Program-made: the position numbers and the translations under genes
From: JANLQX01 sp031418775
Lineage (GTDB): Bacteria; Actinomycetota; Acidimicrobiia; Acidimicrobiales; JANYDT01
Length of the DNA: 64,000 nt
Direction of reading: 5' to 3'
Assembly (NCBI GenBank): GCA_031418775.1
Contig: JANOJN010000228.1
Location: 1-64,000, forward strand
The notes under the pieces: generated by a model
Told to the model about the DNA's origin: nothing
Database searches by the model: none
The model's input: the letters and a program-made list of their open reading frames with translations, nothing else
Part shown: one piece after another, positions 53,183 through 62,210 of the stretch
Numbering within the stretch: the stretch's first letter is position 1
How the letters are laid out: every line of letters begins with the position of its first letter

Positions 53183-53221
53183 CGGGCCGATCACGTGCTC
53201 CTTGTCATCGTGATCGGCCCG
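53183..53221 (+). terminator. 13-bp perfect hairpin after the exported-protein gene
   Basis: CGGGCCGATCACG pairs perfectly with CGTGATCGGCCCG around a 13-nt loop, 22 bp after the stop codon. No T-run follows. It probably ends or processes the transcript before the sigma-factor gene. Confidence 0.6.
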
Positions 53222-53310
53222 GCGTCCGACTCCGTCGGCGCAACATGCCGTCATCAAGTCGATCGACCATCCTCCTTTTGGCATCGGCCAGCCGATAGAG
53301 ACGCCGGCTG

Positions 53311-53925
53311 ATGCCATCCGCGGCGGACGCCTCCGTTTCCGCAACCCGACGCGACGAGTCCGACGACGCCCTCGACAGAGCGCTCGTCGAGCGGAGCCAG
53401 TCCGGTGAGCGCGAGGCGTTCTCCGAGTTGTACCGCCGCCACGTCCGCGGAGTCCACGCATTCGCGTACCGGTCCTCCGGGTCGAAGGACATCGCCGACG
53501 AAGTCACGTCGGCCACGTTCGAGCGGGCGCTGCGATCGTTGCATACATTCACCTGGAAGGGTGGAGGCATCCACCCGTGGCCGTTGCGGATTGCCGCCAC
53601 CGAAACGTCGGCGTGGTACCGCCGAGAGCAGAAGGCATCGAAACCACGTGCACAGATGATCCTTCGAGAGCTCGCAGAACGGTCAGCCGATCAAGAAGAC
53701 GAGCCGACCCGTGATGTGGACCCGATGGCGATGCGCGCTGCGCTCGGGACGCTCCACCCCAGCTATCAGGAGGCCATCAGCCTCCGCTATTTCGCGGCGT
53801 GCTCGCTCGATGAGATCGCAACCGCCATGGGCTGCAGCAAGGCCACCTTGTCGGTGACCTTGCACCGTGCCGTGAGCGCGCTACGGAGATCACTCGCTGC
53901 GACCAGCAACGAGGTGCTCCCGTGA
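53311..53925 (+). CDS. ECF-type RNA polymerase sigma factor
   Basis: 204 residues. Region 2 is EAFSELYRRHVRGVHAFAYR ... DIADEVTSATFERALRSL, and region 4 is YQEAISLRYFAACSLDEIATAMG with the helix-turn-helix continuing CSKATLSVTLHRAVSALR. It should direct transcription of a small regulon. The stop overlaps the GTG of the next gene (GTGA), the usual arrangement for sigma and anti-sigma pairs. Confidence 0.9.
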   Translation: MPSAADASVSATRRDESDDALDRALVERSQSGEREAFSELYRRHVRGVHAFAYRSSGSKDIADEVTSATFERALRSLHTFTWKGGGIHPWPLRIAATETSAWYRREQKASKPRAQMILRELAERSADQEDEPTRDVDPMAMRAALGTLHPSYQEAISLRYFAACSLDEIATAMGCSKATLSVTLHRAVSALRRSLAATSNEVLP

Positions 53926-55043
53926 TCCGGTTCAACAAGAAGGGCGAACGAATCTCGCGTCTCGACGTGGAGAAGGGTTTGCAGGCGCTCTCGGCGGAAA
54001 CTCCTCCCCGTCCCGACGAAGACTTCCTCCACGGGCTGGATCAGCGCTTGCGCACGTTGGATCTCGACGCAGCTGTTCCTCAGCCCGCAGTTCGCCGCTC
54101 GATCAGCGGTCGCCTGGCCGTCCTCGCTGGAACGGTCGCAGTCGGCGCGGTAGCGGCCGTCGCCGCAATCACGTCAGGCGCCGTACCCGGGATCCTCAAC
54201 GCCGACGAGCCATCGACCACGACCACGACCACCGAGCTATCGGAGACGACCACCGCCACGACAATCGCATTGACGGCGCCGCCGATGCCGATCGCGGCGA
54301 CGGTCATCCCTCCCGCCGGCGACGACCTCGTCTTTGATGTGCCGTTCCAGGACACGGTGCCACCGACGAACCCGGCAAACACTGCCGCGACGGTCGTTGC
54401 GTCGACGTCAACACCCATCGGGCCGATCGTGACCACGCCCGTGAGCGCGATGCCGACGACAACTGTTTCGCGCATCGCGACGTCGACGACTCGAGCGGCA
54501 ACCGCCGTGACAAGTGGCGCACCAACAACGGCCGCCCCTCCACCGACCACTGTGTTCAAACCATCAACCACGACGGCAGCGACCACAACGGCGAGCCCGG
54601 TGACGACGACTGCTCCTCCGCCTGCGGCGACCTCGACCACGTCTGCATCGACGGCCACGACAACAAGACCCGCCACGACGACCACGTCAGCCACCACGAC
54701 CACCAACACGACCAGCTTCACTTCCACGACCACGATCGCTCCGACGACCACAACCGCACCGGTCCAAGGGCCGATTCCGACGGCGATGACGATGAGCTGC
54801 ACGCGTGCCAACCCGACCACGATCTCGTGCATGTGGTCAGCCGATCCGACCCCTGGCGTGACGTACCGACTCGGACGGTTCAGGACCGGCGATGCGCAGA
54901 GCCAGGTCTTCGCGCAATCGTTGAGTGTCCTGACGTTCACCGATGCCAACCTGCTGGCCGGCCAGGGGGCGAGCTATCGGGTTCAGGCGGTGCGGCCCGA
55001 CGGGATCATCGTGAACCAAAGCCCAACGGTGACGGTGCCGTAG
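53922..55043 (+). CDS. Membrane-anchored sigma regulator with Thr-rich stalk and FnIII-like outer domain
   Basis: 373 residues from GTG 53922. An 80-residue cytoplasmic N-terminus has no HxxxCxxC zinc motif. One membrane helix follows (LAVLAGTVAVGAVAAVAAI), then a Thr/Ala/Pro-rich stalk of about 190 residues. The outer domain holds Cys293 and Cys303 (MSCTRANPTTISCMWS) and ends VRPDGIIVNQSPTVTVP. By position and topology it is probably the anti-sigma factor. The outer domain resembles the secreted protein at 52622. Confidence 0.7.
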   Translation: MIRFNKKGERISRLDVEKGLQALSAETPPRPDEDFLHGLDQRLRTLDLDAAVPQPAVRRSISGRLAVLAGTVAVGAVAAVAAITSGAVPGILNADEPSTTTTTTELSETTTATTIALTAPPMPIAATVIPPAGDDLVFDVPFQDTVPPTNPANTAATVVASTSTPIGPIVTTPVSAMPTTTVSRIATSTTRAATAVTSGAPTTAAPPPTTVFKPSTTTAATTTASPVTTTAPPPAATSTTSASTATTTRPATTTTSATTTTNTTSFTSTTTIAPTTTTAPVQGPIPTAMTMSCTRANPTTISCMWSADPTPGVTYRLGRFRTGDAQSQVFAQSLSVLTFTDANLLAGQGASYRVQAVRPDGIIVNQSPTVTVP

Positions 55044-55137
55044 GCGTTCCGTCGCTAGGAAGGCTCCATTCACCACAGCCGACCGCCCAACCTCACCCCG
55101 CCTCGTGTGGCTGTGCACGTACCCCCGGTGTGATTCG

Positions 55138-55893
55138 ATGGTGGCAGTGACATCGACGATGCCCAATCGCCGCAGCACGGCTCCGGTCGATCCCGGGCCT
55201 TGCGTCTGGGACTTCCCCGACCCCCGCGCGGCAGACGATGACGGGCTCGTGGCCATCGGTGCGGACCTCGCACCGGCAACGCTCGTGCACGCCTATCGCC
55301 ATGGGGTGTTTCCATGGCCGCACGGCAAGCGGAACCTCCCGTGGTTCTCGCCGAACCCGCGAGGCGTGCTACCCCTCGACGACATCTCCATGAGCAAGAC
55401 GCTCCGCCAGACGATGCGGCGAAGCGGTTGGACGGCGACCGTCGATGCGGCGTTCGGCGACGTCATCGACGCCTGCTCGGTCCGTCAACGGGAAGGAACG
55501 TGGATCACCCCGAAGATGCGCGCTGCCTACATGGAGCTCCACGACATGGGCTGGACGCACAGCGCGGAGATCTGGGACGGGGAGGATCTCGTTGGCGGCT
55601 GCTATGGCGTGCTCGTCGGCGGCATGTTCATCGGCGAATCGATGTTCCACCGCGTCACCGACGCCTCGAAGGTCGCGCTCGTCGAGCTGGGGTCGCGCCT
55701 GCACGAGGGCGGAGCGGGACTCATCGACGTCCAGCTCGTTACCGACCACCTCGCATCGATGGGCGCTCGGCCCATCCCCCGACAGCTGTACCTGGAGCTC
55801 CTCGTCGAGCTACGCGACGATTCCGTTCGTCTGCTTTGCGATCGGCTGCCGGTGAGCCGGCATCTGGAACGCCCTCAGAACAAGGAGTGCTGA
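55138..55893 (+). CDS. aat: Leucyl/phenylalanyl-tRNA-protein transferase
   Basis: 251 residues. DDGLVAIGADLAPATLVHAYRHGVFPW, then WFSPNPRGVLPL, GWTHSAEIWDGEDLVGGCYG and GGMFIGESMFHR are the Aat signature blocks. It adds Leu or Phe to N-terminal Lys/Arg proteins for ClpS-ClpAP degradation. ATG 55138 is used. The 3' end overlaps convergent rnhA by 19 bases. Confidence 0.93.
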   Translation: MVAVTSTMPNRRSTAPVDPGPCVWDFPDPRAADDDGLVAIGADLAPATLVHAYRHGVFPWPHGKRNLPWFSPNPRGVLPLDDISMSKTLRQTMRRSGWTATVDAAFGDVIDACSVRQREGTWITPKMRAAYMELHDMGWTHSAEIWDGEDLVGGCYGVLVGGMFIGESMFHRVTDASKVALVELGSRLHEGGAGLIDVQLVTDHLASMGARPIPRQLYLELLVELRDDSVRLLCDRLPVSRHLERPQNKEC

Positions 55894-56423
55894 GCGGGCG
55901 TCTCCGCGTCGGCGGCATCGTCGGCCGGTCCGGTCAGCACCGCGAGGCGACTCGGCAGCAGCGCGTTCGCGGCTATCACCTTGCACGCCGCCACAGCGAG
56001 GCGATCGACGAGGTCGTTCATCGGGTTTCCGCTGTGTCCCTTCACCCAGACGAACTCGATACGGGAGATCTCCGGCTTCACGATCTCGACCAGCGGCTTC
56101 CACAGATCCTGATTCGCCACCGGTTGCTTCTGCGAGTTCTTCCACCCGTTGCGTTCCCAGTTGGCCCACCACCGCTGCTTGAAGCAGTTGACGACGTAGG
56201 TCGAGTCACTCACGATACGAACGACGCCGGTCGTCTGCGACAGCAGGGTGCGGAGCGCTTCGAGCACGGCGTTGACCTCCATGCGCTGATTGGTCGAAAC
56301 CGGTTCACCGCCACTCGCCGATGCGCCACCGTCGATCGCCCAGGCCCACCCACCTGGACCGGGGTTCCCTGCGCATGCCCCATCCGTATAGGCGATGAGC
56401 ATCTGGTCCGAATCGGCAGCCAT
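55875..56423 (-). CDS. rnhA: Ribonuclease HI
   Basis: 182 residues. The catalytic acidic residues are in YTDGACAGNPGPGGWA, RMEVNAVLEAL, VSDSTYVVN and MNDLVDRLA. The basic, Trp-rich substrate-binding loop WWANWERNGWKNSQKQPV is present. A 30-residue C-terminal extension is not part of the usual fold. ATG 56423 is chosen; a TTG lies 9 bases upstream. Confidence 0.92.
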   Translation of the reverse strand: MAADSDQMLIAYTDGACAGNPGPGGWAWAIDGGASASGGEPVSTNQRMEVNAVLEALRTLLSQTTGVVRIVSDSTYVVNCFKQRWWANWERNGWKNSQKQPVANQDLWKPLVEIVKPEISRIEFVWVKGHSGNPMNDLVDRLAVAACKVIAANALLPSRLAVLTGPADDAADAETPAQHSLF

Positions 56424-56469
56424 GGTGTCCAAGCCTGGCCGAGTTCACCGGTCGCCGGGGTGACGGTGG

Positions 56470-57798
56470 CTACGTGACCGTGGAGTCGAGAGACGGGTCC
56501 GTCCCCGCCCTCGGCAGCTCGATGCGCACCCGAGCACCTCCGCCCGACTTCGTCATCATGGTGAACCGCCCGCCGGATGACTCCGTGAGCCGTCGGGCGA
56601 TGTCGAGGCCGAGCCCGGTGGATCCAGCTGGGCTATCGCCCCGCAAGGGGTCGAATCCGTGGGGAAAGCCCGGCCCATCGTCCTCGACCAGCAGGGCGAC
56701 TCGCAGCCCGCTGCCGAGGACGCGGACCGAGAGTCCGATTCCCTCAGCGGTGTGGGAGAAGACATTGTCGACGAGGACATCGACGATCGTCGTGACGTCC
56801 GTCGACACCATCGCGACCGGGACGGGTTCGTCCGGAACCTCAACGACGAATAGACGATGCTCGTCCTCGGCAAGAACCAGCCAGAATGATGTGCGCATAC
56901 GAACGACCGCGGCGAGATCAGTCGAGATCCCGATGCCGTGACGCGTCGGTGTCGCCGCTTCCCTGATGATCCGGTCGAGCGTGCTCGTGAGCTCTTCCAG
57001 TCCGAGCTCGATGCGAAGCAGTCCTTGCCGATCATCAACCGTGGCGAGTTCGGCGCGCAGCGCTGTCACCGGGGTGCGCAATTGGTGCTGCAGGTCGGCG
57101 AGCGCGGATCGTTCCGTCCCCAGAAGCTCGTCGATACGGTCGGCCAACCGGTTGAGCGCCGTCCCGACGGCCCGGACCTCAGGCGGGCCGGCCGGTTCGG
57201 CGCGAGCTCCGATGTCACCGCTCCCCAGACGGTTGGCGACATCGGCCAACCGGTCAACGCTGCGGACGACGGACCGACCGAGGCGGTCGTTCAGGAACAC
57301 CGCGAGCCCGATGAGACCGACGCCGAGCAGGGTGAGGATGGCCCAAGCACGTTTGACGCCGCGTTCGAGGAGGGAGTCCGGCACGAGCACCCGAATGACC
57401 GCGATCGAACCGTTCGAGCGAAGCACCGGCTGATAGATCACCTTGCCGCCTGAGTTGCGATGGACGAATGATTCCCCGGAGCGAGCTCGTTGGAGCGATG
57501 AGGGGTCGGCGATGGGATCACGATCAAGCACCGCTCCGAGACCGAGGACCGAGCCGTCGGGGAACACGACGCTCACCTCGCGTGGACGCGCCCGTTGACC
57601 GACGGTAACAATCGCGCCGGTTACCCGCGGGTCGCCGGCCAGCGACAGGATCGGCGAAAGGGCGAGCGCGTCGGAGCGCCCTTGAGTGATAGCGCGTTCA
57701 TCGGCGGTGCGCGCAATGAGGACCGCTAGCGGAATGATGAAGACCGAGACGATGACGACGCTGACGAGCAGCGAACGGATGAAGAGCGAACGGCGCAC
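56470..57798 (-). CDS. Sensor histidine kinase
   Basis: 442 residues from GTG 57798. Two membrane helices (SLLVSVVIVSVFIIPLAVLI; AWAILTLLGVGLIGLAVFL) flank an outer sensor domain. HAMP follows, then the phosphoacceptor H-box LQHQLRTPVTALRAEL and the ATPase motifs VDNVFSHT, VEDDGPGFP and GSTGLGLDIARRL. It is cotranscribed with the response regulator 26 bp upstream. The signal it senses is unknown. Confidence 0.88.
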   Translation of the reverse strand: MRRSLFIRSLLVSVVIVSVFIIPLAVLIARTADERAITQGRSDALALSPILSLAGDPRVTGAIVTVGQRARPREVSVVFPDGSVLGLGAVLDRDPIADPSSLQRARSGESFVHRNSGGKVIYQPVLRSNGSIAVIRVLVPDSLLERGVKRAWAILTLLGVGLIGLAVFLNDRLGRSVVRSVDRLADVANRLGSGDIGARAEPAGPPEVRAVGTALNRLADRIDELLGTERSALADLQHQLRTPVTALRAELATVDDRQGLLRIELGLEELTSTLDRIIREAATPTRHGIGISTDLAAVVRMRTSFWLVLAEDEHRLFVVEVPDEPVPVAMVSTDVTTIVDVLVDNVFSHTAEGIGLSVRVLGSGLRVALLVEDDGPGFPHGFDPLRGDSPAGSTGLGLDIARRLTESSGGRFTMMTKSGGGARVRIELPRAGTDPSLDSTVT

Positions 57799-57824
57799 AA
57801 AGAACTCCGACGGCAGGTGCGCCG

Positions 57825-58514
57825 TCAGCCGTCGGTAGGCGTGACGACACGAATTCCGACGCCCCGCACCGAATGCAGGTACCGCGGCCGATCCGCTGTC
57901 TCGCCGAGCTTGCGCCGCAACCACGAGACATGCACATCAACGGTCTTGTCGGTCGTGAAGAACGGCTGATGCCACACCTCGGCCAGCAGCACCTTCTTGG
58001 AAATGACCTGCCCCTCGTGCCGAGCGAGGTAGTGAAGGAGGTCGAACTCCTTCCGTGCGAGCTCGAGCGGACGGCCGTCGAGCGACGCCTCGCGGGTGCG
58101 GGCATTGATCCGGAGACCACCGACCACGACGTCACGGGTTCGCTCGGCGGTGCCGCCGAGGCGGCGAAGCGCCGCCCGGATGCGGGCGTCGAGCTGATCC
58201 GGGGAGAATGGCTTCGTCACGTAGTCATCCGCTCCCGCATCGAGCGTGCGGACGATCTCCTCTTCCGAGACGCGTGCGGTGGCGACGATGACCACCGCGT
58301 CAGACACCGGACGGAGCATTCGCAACAGCTCCGTTCCGTCGAGATCGGGAAGGCCGAGATCGAGCACGATCACTTCGGGCTTGTGCGCCACGACGAGCTG
58401 CAGCCCAGCCATCGCCGAGTCCGCCTGCATGACGACGTGGCCGCGTTGCTCGAGCGCTTTCGTGAGCGCGGTACGGACTCGGAGGTCATCTTCGATGATG
58501 ACGAGGCTGGCCAC
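57825..58514 (-). CDS. OmpR/PhoB-family response regulator
   Basis: 229 residues from GTG 58514. The receiver domain has the acidic pair EDD, phospho-Asp in VIVLDLGLPDLDG and the lysine in YVTKPFSPDQL. The C-terminal winged helix contains ELARKEFDLLHYLARHEGQV and VDVHVSWLRRKLGE. It is divergent from the glutamate-type importer gene, with a candidate binding site between them. Confidence 0.92.
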   Translation of the reverse strand: MASLVIIEDDLRVRTALTKALEQRGHVVMQADSAMAGLQLVVAHKPEVIVLDLGLPDLDGTELLRMLRPVSDAVVIVATARVSEEEIVRTLDAGADDYVTKPFSPDQLDARIRAALRRLGGTAERTRDVVVGGLRINARTREASLDGRPLELARKEFDLLHYLARHEGQVISKKVLLAEVWHQPFFTTDKTVDVHVSWLRRKLGETADRPRYLHSVRGVGIRVVTPTDG

Positions 58515-58585
58515 TGCCGAGCGAGCGTACCGGGCACGGCCCAGCGGCGCACCGGCCGCGTCGGTGGTGCTCCACCCGAGTTGCG

Positions 58586-58607
58586 CTAAGGGCCGGCTAA
58601 GGACCGG
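58586..58607. promoter_or_regulatory. Tandem 11-bp repeat, candidate response-regulator site
   Basis: CTAAGGGCCGG is followed immediately by CTAAGGACCGG (one mismatch), flanked by a 7-bp inverted pair GTTGCGC / GCGCAAC at 58580 and 58617. OmpR/PhoB regulators bind 11-bp direct repeats, and this lies 72 bp from the regulator start in the divergent promoter region. Pattern-based only. Confidence 0.5.
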
Positions 58608-58766
58608 ACAAGCGTGGCGCAACTTCGCCCGTCCGGTCTTCACTTCCCGTTCATGTTGTGGATGACTCGTGTCGCGCATTGGTGACCGAGGTCACCGTTT
58701 GCACGAACCGCACCAACCCGTGGCACCACGTCGGTCAACGGGAAAACACCTCTGGAGGAAACACAC

Positions 58767-59726
58767 ATGCGAGCTCGCACCCTTCTCGTGTCGGTGGTCG
58801 CACTGACCGCTGTCGTGGGCACCATCGCCCCCGCCACTGCGGCAACGACCAAGAAGAAGACTGTGGTCAAGAAGACGACGGTCAAGAAGACGGTGGCGAC
58901 CACCGCGGCCCCCGCCACCACCGCGGCTCCGGCAACGACGGCAGCGCCCGCAGCGCCGGCCACCGCCAGCGGCGGCGCCACGCTCGAAGCCATCAAGAAG
59001 CGCGGCAAGATCGTCATCGGCACCAAGTGGGACGTCCCGCTCATCGGCCTGAAGAACCCCGTCAGCGGCGATGTGCAGGGCTTCGACGTCGAGATCGGCA
59101 AGATCATCGCCAAGGAAATCTTCGGCACCGACAAGGGCAAGGTCGAGTGGGTCGAAGCCATCTCGGCGAACCGCATCCCGTTCATCACCGACGCCAAGGT
59201 CGACATCATCCTGTCGACGTTCTCCATCACCGATGCCCGCAAGCAGCAGGTCGACTTCGCCGGTCCGTATTACATCGCCGGCCAGGACCTCCTGATCTAC
59301 AAGATCGAAGCCGACAGCATCAAGACTGCGGCCGATCTCAACGGCCGTAAGGTATGCGCGCAGACGGGTTCGACCTCGATCGGCAACATCAGGGCCGCGG
59401 CGCCGCGCGCCTCGGTTCTCGACCTCCCGACCACGGCGAACTGCGTCGAAGCGCTCAAGGATGGGCGCGTCGACGCGGTCTCGACCGACGACACCCTTCT
59501 CGCCGGCTTCGCCGAGAAGTTCACGGCGTTCTCCCTCGCCGGCAAGCAGTTCTCGGTCGAGAAGTACGGCGTCGGCCTGAAGAAGGGCGACACCGACTTC
59601 CGCAGCTACTTGAATGACATCATCGAGAAGTCATTCAAGGATGGCTCGTGGAAGAAGGCCGTCGAGTCGACCATCGGTACCGGCGCGCTCAAGACCCCGG
59701 AGCCGCCGAAGGTCGAGCGTTACTAA
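58767..59726 (+). CDS. Glutamate-type amino acid binding protein, wall-linked form
   Basis: 319 residues. A signal peptide without lipobox is followed by a Lys/Thr-rich stretch (TTKKKTVVKKTTVKK) and an AAPATT linker to about residue 72. The SBP_bac_3 domain follows: IVIGTKWDVPLIGL, GFDVEIGKIIAKEIFG, STFSITDARKQQVDFAGPYY and KYGVGLKKGD. It binds an amino acid, most likely glutamate or aspartate, for the permease and ATPase downstream. A perfect hairpin follows the stop. Confidence 0.9.
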   Translation: MRARTLLVSVVALTAVVGTIAPATAATTKKKTVVKKTTVKKTVATTAAPATTAAPATTAAPAAPATASGGATLEAIKKRGKIVIGTKWDVPLIGLKNPVSGDVQGFDVEIGKIIAKEIFGTDKGKVEWVEAISANRIPFITDAKVDIILSTFSITDARKQQVDFAGPYYIAGQDLLIYKIEADSIKTAADLNGRKVCAQTGSTSIGNIRAAAPRASVLDLPTTANCVEALKDGRVDAVSTDDTLLAGFAEKFTAFSLAGKQFSVEKYGVGLKKGDTDFRSYLNDIIEKSFKDGSWKKAVESTIGTGALKTPEPPKVERY

Positions 59727-59736
59727 ACCATAGGTG

Positions 59737-59770
59737 CAACGAGGGCCGCGGGTGACCGCGGCCCTCGTTG
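59737..59770 (+). terminator. Perfect 15-bp hairpin between binding-protein and permease genes
   Basis: CAACGAGGGCCGCGG pairs perfectly with CCGCGGCCCTCGTTG around a GTGA loop, 11 nt after the stop. No T-run follows. It could partly terminate transcription or protect the mRNA 3' end, giving more binding protein than permease. Confidence 0.7.
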
Positions 59771-59840
59771 TGCGAGTTGGTTGATCACCAAAGATCGACC
59801 AGAGTTGCGCTGATCCAGTTCGCTTCGGGAAGAGACCTCC

Positions 59841-60485
59841 TTGCAGATCGTCCTCGACAACCTTCCACGGCTGCTCCGTGGGCTCGGAGTGACCCTCCAG
59901 CTGACCATCGGAGGCTTCCTCATGGGCCTCGTCATCGGCACCGTGATCGCCGTGTTCCGGGTGAGCCCGGTAAGGCCGCTTCGCATCGTCGGCGCCGCCT
60001 ACGTCAGCACGATGGTGAACTCACCGCTCATCTTCCTGGTCTTCCTGGCGTACTACGGCGGACCGAAGCTGGGTGCGCTCCTCACGAACTTCCAATGCGC
60101 GCTCGTCGCCGTCGGGCTTTACCTCGGTGGCTACATGTCCGAGGCGCTGCGCTCCGGATTCAACTCCGTGTCGAACGGACAGGCGGAGGCAGCGAGGGCC
60201 ATCGGGCTCACGTTCAGCCAGACACTCAGGCATGTGATCCTTCCGCAGGCACTGCGTTCGAGCATCGGACCACTCGCCGTTCTCCTCAATGCGAACTACC
60301 GCAACGTTGCGGTCGCCGGAATCATCGGAGTTGCCGAAGTCGTGAAGGCCAGCTCCGATCTGTCGGACGAGACCGCGAAGCAGTACCCGTTCTTCGTGTT
60401 CTCGTTCCTGGTGTTCATGGTGCTCGGCTTCACGACGGCGGCGCTGGCTGGCTGGCTCGACCAACGTGTCGCGATCAAGCGATAG
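59841..60485 (+). CDS. Amino acid ABC permease, GluC-like
   Basis: 214 residues from TTG 59841. HisM-type permease with GVTLQLTIGGFLMGLVIG, then the coupling loop GQAEAARAIGLTFSQTLRHVILPQALR and four to five membrane spans. It pairs with the permease encoded 9 bp downstream. Confidence 0.88.
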   Translation: MQIVLDNLPRLLRGLGVTLQLTIGGFLMGLVIGTVIAVFRVSPVRPLRIVGAAYVSTMVNSPLIFLVFLAYYGGPKLGALLTNFQCALVAVGLYLGGYMSEALRSGFNSVSNGQAEAARAIGLTFSQTLRHVILPQALRSSIGPLAVLLNANYRNVAVAGIIGVAEVVKASSDLSDETAKQYPFFVFSFLVFMVLGFTTAALAGWLDQRVAIKR

Positions 60486-60494
60486 GGGTCGCTC

Positions 60495-61361
60495 ATGACG
60501 TCTCTCTCCTCGTGGTTGCTCGACGTGAAACCGTCGAGACCCGGTGAACTCCAGATCACCGAAGAACTCGGCCCCCGCGGCCGGCGGCGCGCTCTGATCG
60601 GAACTGCCGTCGCCACCGCCCTCGTACTCGCGGCGTTCGCGTGGATCATCCGTCGGTTCCAGGTGAAGGGACAGTTCGCCCCCGAGCTCTGGCGTCCATT
60701 CCGCCAATGGGCGATCTGGCGATACCTGCTGCTGGGCCTTGGCCAGACACTCAAGGCCGCCGGCGTTGCCCTCGTGTTCGCGCTGACCCTCGGCATCGTT
60801 CTCGCCATGTGGCGGGCGAGCTCACCGAAGCGCAAGCGCATCCCGGCCACACTGTTCAGTGAGATCTTCCGAGCCTGTGCACTTGTGCTGCTCATCAAGT
60901 TCTCGTTCTTCCAGCTTCCGAAGACGCCGGGCTTTCGCGGCTGGACGCTGGGGACCTACGCCTTCGTCGCCGTCGTCAGCGGACTCACCTTCTACTACTC
61001 GACCGTCTTCGCCGAAGTGATCCGGTCGGGCATTCGAAGCCTTCCCAAGGGCCAAAGCGAGGCCGCGCTCGCCATCGGCCTGACCGAGAGCAGGGCGATG
61101 CGCTTGGTGATCTTGCCGCAGGCTCTGCGCCGATCCCTTCCGAACATCTTCACGCAGTCGGCATCGCTGCTGAAGGACACCTCCCTCGGGGTCTTCGTTA
61201 CCTACAGTGAGCTGCTCTCACGGGCCAAGATCGTCGGCGAGTTCGGAAGCAACTTCCTGCAGTCCTTCGTCGTCGCCGGCTTCATGTACATCACCGTCGT
61301 GGCGATCCTCACCTCATCGGCGAACCGACTGCAGAGCCGCCAGGCGCGAAGCTCCCGATGA
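60495..61361 (+). CDS. Amino acid ABC permease, GluD-like
   Basis: 288 residues. An N-terminal cytoplasmic region of about 30 residues precedes the first span. The coupling loop is KGQSEAALAIGLTESRAMRLVILPQALR, and SLLKDTSLGVFVTYSELL follows. It forms a heterodimer with the GluC-like subunit. Confidence 0.9.
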   Translation: MTSLSSWLLDVKPSRPGELQITEELGPRGRRRALIGTAVATALVLAAFAWIIRRFQVKGQFAPELWRPFRQWAIWRYLLLGLGQTLKAAGVALVFALTLGIVLAMWRASSPKRKRIPATLFSEIFRACALVLLIKFSFFQLPKTPGFRGWTLGTYAFVAVVSGLTFYYSTVFAEVIRSGIRSLPKGQSEAALAIGLTESRAMRLVILPQALRRSLPNIFTQSASLLKDTSLGVFVTYSELLSRAKIVGEFGSNFLQSFVVAGFMYITVVAILTSSANRLQSRQARSSR

Positions 61362-61384
61362 CCACACCCTCCCAAGGAAACCCG

Positions 61385-62131
61385 ATGACCGACACCGCCA
61401 GCACACCGCTCATCGTCGTCGACAAGCTCGACAAGTGGTTCGGCGATCACCACGTGCTCAACGACATCAACCTCGAGGTCGCCCGCGGTGAGGTCGTCGT
61501 CGTGATCGGGCCGTCAGGATCGGGTAAGTCCACGCTGTGCCGCTGCATCAACCGCCTCGAGCGGTTCCAGAAGGGTTCGATCACCATCGACGGCGCCACC
61601 CTGCCCGAAGAGGGCAAGGAACTCGCGGCGCTGCGTGCCGATGTCGGCATGGTCTTCCAGTCGTTCAACCTGTTCGCCCACAAGACGATCGTGGAGAACG
61701 TGATGCTCGGCCCGGTGAAGGTCCGCGGCATGGACAAGGCCGCCGCCAGGGTCAAGGCGATGGGGCTTCTGGAGCGAGTCGGCATCGGCGACAAGGCGAA
61801 CCGTCATCCGGCGGAGCTCTCCGGCGGACAGCAGCAGCGGGCCGCCATCGCACGCGCCCTCGCGATGGACCCGAAGGTCATGCTGTTCGACGAACCGACC
61901 AGCGCACTCGACCCGGAGATGGTGAACGAAGTCCTCGACGTCATGCTCGAGCTGGCGTCGCAGGGCATGACCATGGTTGTCGTCACGCATGAGATGGGCT
62001 TCGCCCGGTCCGCGGCCAAGCGCGTCGTGTTCATGGACGACGGACGCCTCGTCGAGATCGCCACGCCGAACGAGTTCTTCGACAACCCGAAGAGCGATCG
62101 CGCCCGCGACTTCCTCTCGAAGATCCTGTAG
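61385..62131 (+). CDS. Amino acid ABC ATPase, GluA/GlnQ-like
   Basis: 248 residues from ATG 61385, which has AAGGAA six bases upstream. An ATG at 61358 overlaps the permease stop and would add nine residues. Walker A GPSGSGKSTLCRCINRLE, Q-loop GMVFQSFNLFAHKT, signature LSGGQQQRAAIARALA and Walker B VMLFDEPTSALDPEM are intact and typical of polar amino acid importers. Confidence 0.93.
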   Translation: MTDTASTPLIVVDKLDKWFGDHHVLNDINLEVARGEVVVVIGPSGSGKSTLCRCINRLERFQKGSITIDGATLPEEGKELAALRADVGMVFQSFNLFAHKTIVENVMLGPVKVRGMDKAAARVKAMGLLERVGIGDKANRHPAELSGGQQQRAAIARALAMDPKVMLFDEPTSALDPEMVNEVLDVMLELASQGMTMVVVTHEMGFARSAAKRVVFMDDGRLVEIATPNEFFDNPKSDRARDFLSKIL

Positions 62132-62210
62132 AGCTCCGACAATCCGGTGGAAGCTCGTGGCCGCGGAGCGTGTCAAGGACTGGCGCTCTCGCGTGCCTTG
62201 GTCGTCTGAC

